The notes beneath the pieces are model-generated. The model saw only the letters and a list, made by a program, of their open reading frames with translations. It made no database searches and was not told where the DNA came from. Made by a program: the position numbers and the translations under genes. Below are positions 6,068 through 7,933 of a stretch of 7,933 nt of DNA, in pieces. Source of the stretch: an uncultured Gemmatimonadales bacterium (GTDB taxonomy: Bacteria; Gemmatimonadota; Gemmatimonadetes; Longimicrobiales; Gaopeijiaceae); the NCBI GenBank assembly GCA_937982605.1, contig CALJLC010000409.1:1-7933 (forward strand), written 5' to 3'. Position 1 is the stretch's first letter. The number at the start of each line of letters is the position of its first letter.

Positions 6068-7933
6068 ATGAGCGACACCATGGACGCGGCCGCCCGCCGC
6101 CTCCGGAAGGCCTCGCCCACCGTCGACGCCACCCTCGCCGCGCTGCGCGAGCGCGGGGGCCCCGACACCGATCTCCTGCTGGACTTCGCGGGGCCGTTCC
6201 TCCGCCGGGCTCCCGAGGAGCTGCTGCACCAGCGCGGCGTCGACGATCTGGCCGGGATGACGGCGGGGACGTTCCGCTTCCTCCAGGGCACGCGCCCGTT
6301 CCGGGTCGACGTGGCGGTCGAGAACGCGGACGAAGAGGGGGGCTGGGCCGAGGCCGTCACGGTCATCCGCACCAACGTGAGCGAGCGGCCGTTCATCATC
6401 GACTCGATCCGCGAGTACCTCTCGTACGAGGGCCTCACGATCGAACGGATGATCTATCCGATCCTCGACGTGGAGCGGAACGACGAGGGTGAGGTCGTGG
6501 GTGTGGGCGCCGCCTCGGACGGTGGGTCGAAGGAGTCGGTCGTCCACTGCGAGGTCACGCGCATCGAGGATCGGGATCGCCTCGACCGGGTGCGCGACGA
6601 GCTCTCGCGGCGGCTGCAGGACGTCGTGCGCGCGACTGACGACTTCCTGCCCATGCTCGACGTGGTCAAGGTCGTGCGCACCGCGGTGGGCGCCTACGCG
6701 GAGCACATGCCGGGCCGCGCCGAGGAGTTCGCGGAGATCCAGGCGTTCCTGGACTGGCTGCGCGACGGCGGATTCGTCTTCCTGGGCTACCGCGGCTACG
6801 ACCTGCTCGGTGGGGACGACGGCTCCGAGCAGTCGATCGTCGTCGAGCCCGGCTCGGGGCTGGGCCTCCTCCGCAACGAAGGGGACTCGCGCTTCGCCGA
6901 GCCGGTCCCGCTCTCGCAGCTCGACCCCGGGATGGCCCAGCTGGCGATCCACGGTCCGGTCCTGATCGTCAACAAGACGAACGCCGAGTCGACGGTGCAC
7001 CGGCGGGCGCGGATGGACTACGTGGGCGTCAAGAAGCTCGACGAGAAGGGCAACGTGGTCGGCGAGCACCGCTTCATCGGGCTCTTCACGTCCAAGGCGT
7101 ACGGGGAGCCGGCCGGCTCGATTCCGATCCTGCGCCGCAAGCTCCAGACGGTCCTGGGCGAGGCGGGCGCGCGGCGGGGGTCGCACGACTACAAGGAGAT
7201 CATCGCGACCTTCGAGTCGCTCCCGAAGGAGCAGCTCTTCCTCTCCTCGGCCGAGGAGGTGGGGGAGGACGTCCGTGCGGTCGTCGGCTCGTACGGCCGC
7301 CGCGGCGTGCGCATCACGCTGCGGGAGGACCCGCTCCATCGCGGCATCTCGGTCATGGTCATCCTTCCGCGCGACCGCTTCTCGGGCTCGGTGCGCAAGG
7401 CAATCGAGGCCGCGCTCGTCGAGGCGTTCGAGGCGGAGGTGCTCAACTACCACCTCGCCCTCGGCGAAGGCGACCAGGCTCGGCTGCACTTCTACCTCGG
7501 CGCCGACGACGCGAACCTGGCCGAGGTGGCGGTTGACGAGCTCGAAGAGACGGTCTCGGGACTCATCCGCACCTGGGGCGATCGCGTCCTGGAGCGGCTG
7601 CAGGCCATCTGGTCGACGGAGGACGCCGAGCGTCTTGCCGGCCGGTACGTCGATGCGCTCAGCCGGGAGTACCAGGCCGCCACCGCCGCGGAGATCGCCG
7701 CCGAGGACATCGGCGAGCTGGAGGCGATGGACGTCGAGGGTCGGCCGATCGCCGTTCGTCTCTCCAACCGCGCGGACGACGTGAGTGTGGCCGGCGTGAC
7801 CGGCGCGACGGAGCTCCGGCTCTATCTGCGCGGCGAGCGACTCGTCCTCTCCGACTTCCTTCCGATTCTGGAGGGCGCCGGCCTGCGCGTGCCGGCCATG
7901 AAGCCGTACGAGCTCGGGGCGCCGGCGGACCCG
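6068..7933 (+). CDS. gdh: Large NAD-dependent glutamate dehydrogenase, N-terminal 622 residues
   Basis: The frame is open from the ATG at 6068 to the end of the window, so the 3' part is missing. The family (about 1,500-1,600 residues, the 180 kDa class) oxidises glutamate to 2-oxoglutarate and ammonia with NAD. The visible part is the regulatory N-terminal region with ACT-like modules. Family-typical segments are TNVSERPFIIDSIREYL (102-118), GGFVFLGYRGYDL (234-246), VNKTNAESTVHRRARMDYVG (301-320) and GEHRFIGLFTSKAY (332-345). An ACT-like block follows (about 400-480), and another begins near 580. The catalytic Rossmann domain should lie downstream of the window. A second ATG four codons later (6080) is an alternative start. 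No Shine-Dalgarno sequence is obvious. The gene is divergent from the yhaO operon across 162 bases. Confidence 0.93.
   Translation, partial: MSDTMDAAARRLRKASPTVDATLAALRERGGPDTDLLLDFAGPFLRRAPEELLHQRGVDDLAGMTAGTFRFLQGTRPFRVDVAVENADEEGGWAEAVTVIRTNVSERPFIIDSIREYLSYEGLTIERMIYPILDVERNDEGEVVGVGAASDGGSKESVVHCEVTRIEDRDRLDRVRDELSRRLQDVVRATDDFLPMLDVVKVVRTAVGAYAEHMPGRAEEFAEIQAFLDWLRDGGFVFLGYRGYDLLGGDDGSEQSIVVEPGSGLGLLRNEGDSRFAEPVPLSQLDPGMAQLAIHGPVLIVNKTNAESTVHRRARMDYVGVKKLDEKGNVVGEHRFIGLFTSKAYGEPAGSIPILRRKLQTVLGEAGARRGSHDYKEIIATFESLPKEQLFLSSAEEVGEDVRAVVGSYGRRGVRITLREDPLHRGISVMVILPRDRFSGSVRKAIEAALVEAFEAEVLNYHLALGEGDQARLHFYLGADDANLAEVAVDELEETVSGLIRTWGDRVLERLQAIWSTEDAERLAGRYVDALSREYQAATAAEIAAEDIGELEAMDVEGRPIAVRLSNRADDVSVAGVTGATELRLYLRGERLVLSDFLPILEGAGLRVPAMKPYELGAPADP

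Noticed and set aside
4655..7489. A 944-residue minus-strand frame joining the phosphoesterase with sequence antisense to glutamate dehydrogenase
   Set aside because: The phosphoesterase fold begins exactly at MRFLHVADVH (ATG at 5905). The extra N-terminal part is low-complexity, matches no family and lies opposite a clear glutamate dehydrogenase. It is a GC-bias shadow.

Overview
The window comes from a GC-rich bacterial chromosome. All reading frames are GC-biased, which produces long open shadow frames opposite the real genes. The gene set (a DinB-fold protein, a SnoaL-like protein, a YhaO/YhaN-type nuclease pair and the very large NAD-dependent glutamate dehydrogenase) fits high-GC phyla such as Gemmatimonadota or Actinomycetota. 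I cannot fix the phylum from sequence reading alone. I see no mobile element, CRISPR array, tRNA or rRNA.

Layout. (1) Bases 1-903, plus strand: the 3' part of a DinB-family gene, then a 33-base gap with a strong Shine-Dalgarno sequence, then a small SnoaL-like (NTF2-fold) gene. The two probably share a transcript. (2) Bases 904-1176: a non-coding convergent gap rich in dyads. It includes an 11-base inverted repeat enclosing two direct copies of GTATTGACA. (3) Bases 1177-5905, minus strand: a compact three-gene operon read in the order Mre11/SbcD-like phosphoesterase (YhaO-type), SMC/Rad50-like ATPase with a central membrane hairpin (YhaN-type), alpha/beta hydrolase. Both junctions are 4-base GTGA overlaps, so translation of the three is probably coupled. 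(4) Bases 5906-6067: a 162-base divergent control region. It holds a good sigma70-like promoter for the operon placed so close to the ATG that the mRNA is probably leaderless, plus several dyads. (5) Bases 6068-7933, plus strand: the first 622 codons of a large (about 180 kDa class) NAD-glutamate dehydrogenase, which runs off the window.

Working together: the YhaO/YhaN pair should form a two-subunit DNA-processing nuclease-ATPase, likely membrane-tethered through YhaN. The hydrolase has no obvious link to DNA repair; its tight coupling to the pair is the most interesting question here. Glutamate dehydrogenase is a metabolic neighbour sharing only the divergent promoter region. I found no convincing evidence for a wholly new system. 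The most useful leads are the coupled hydrolase, the hook-less membrane-anchored ATPase, the leaderless promoter and the structured convergent gap.
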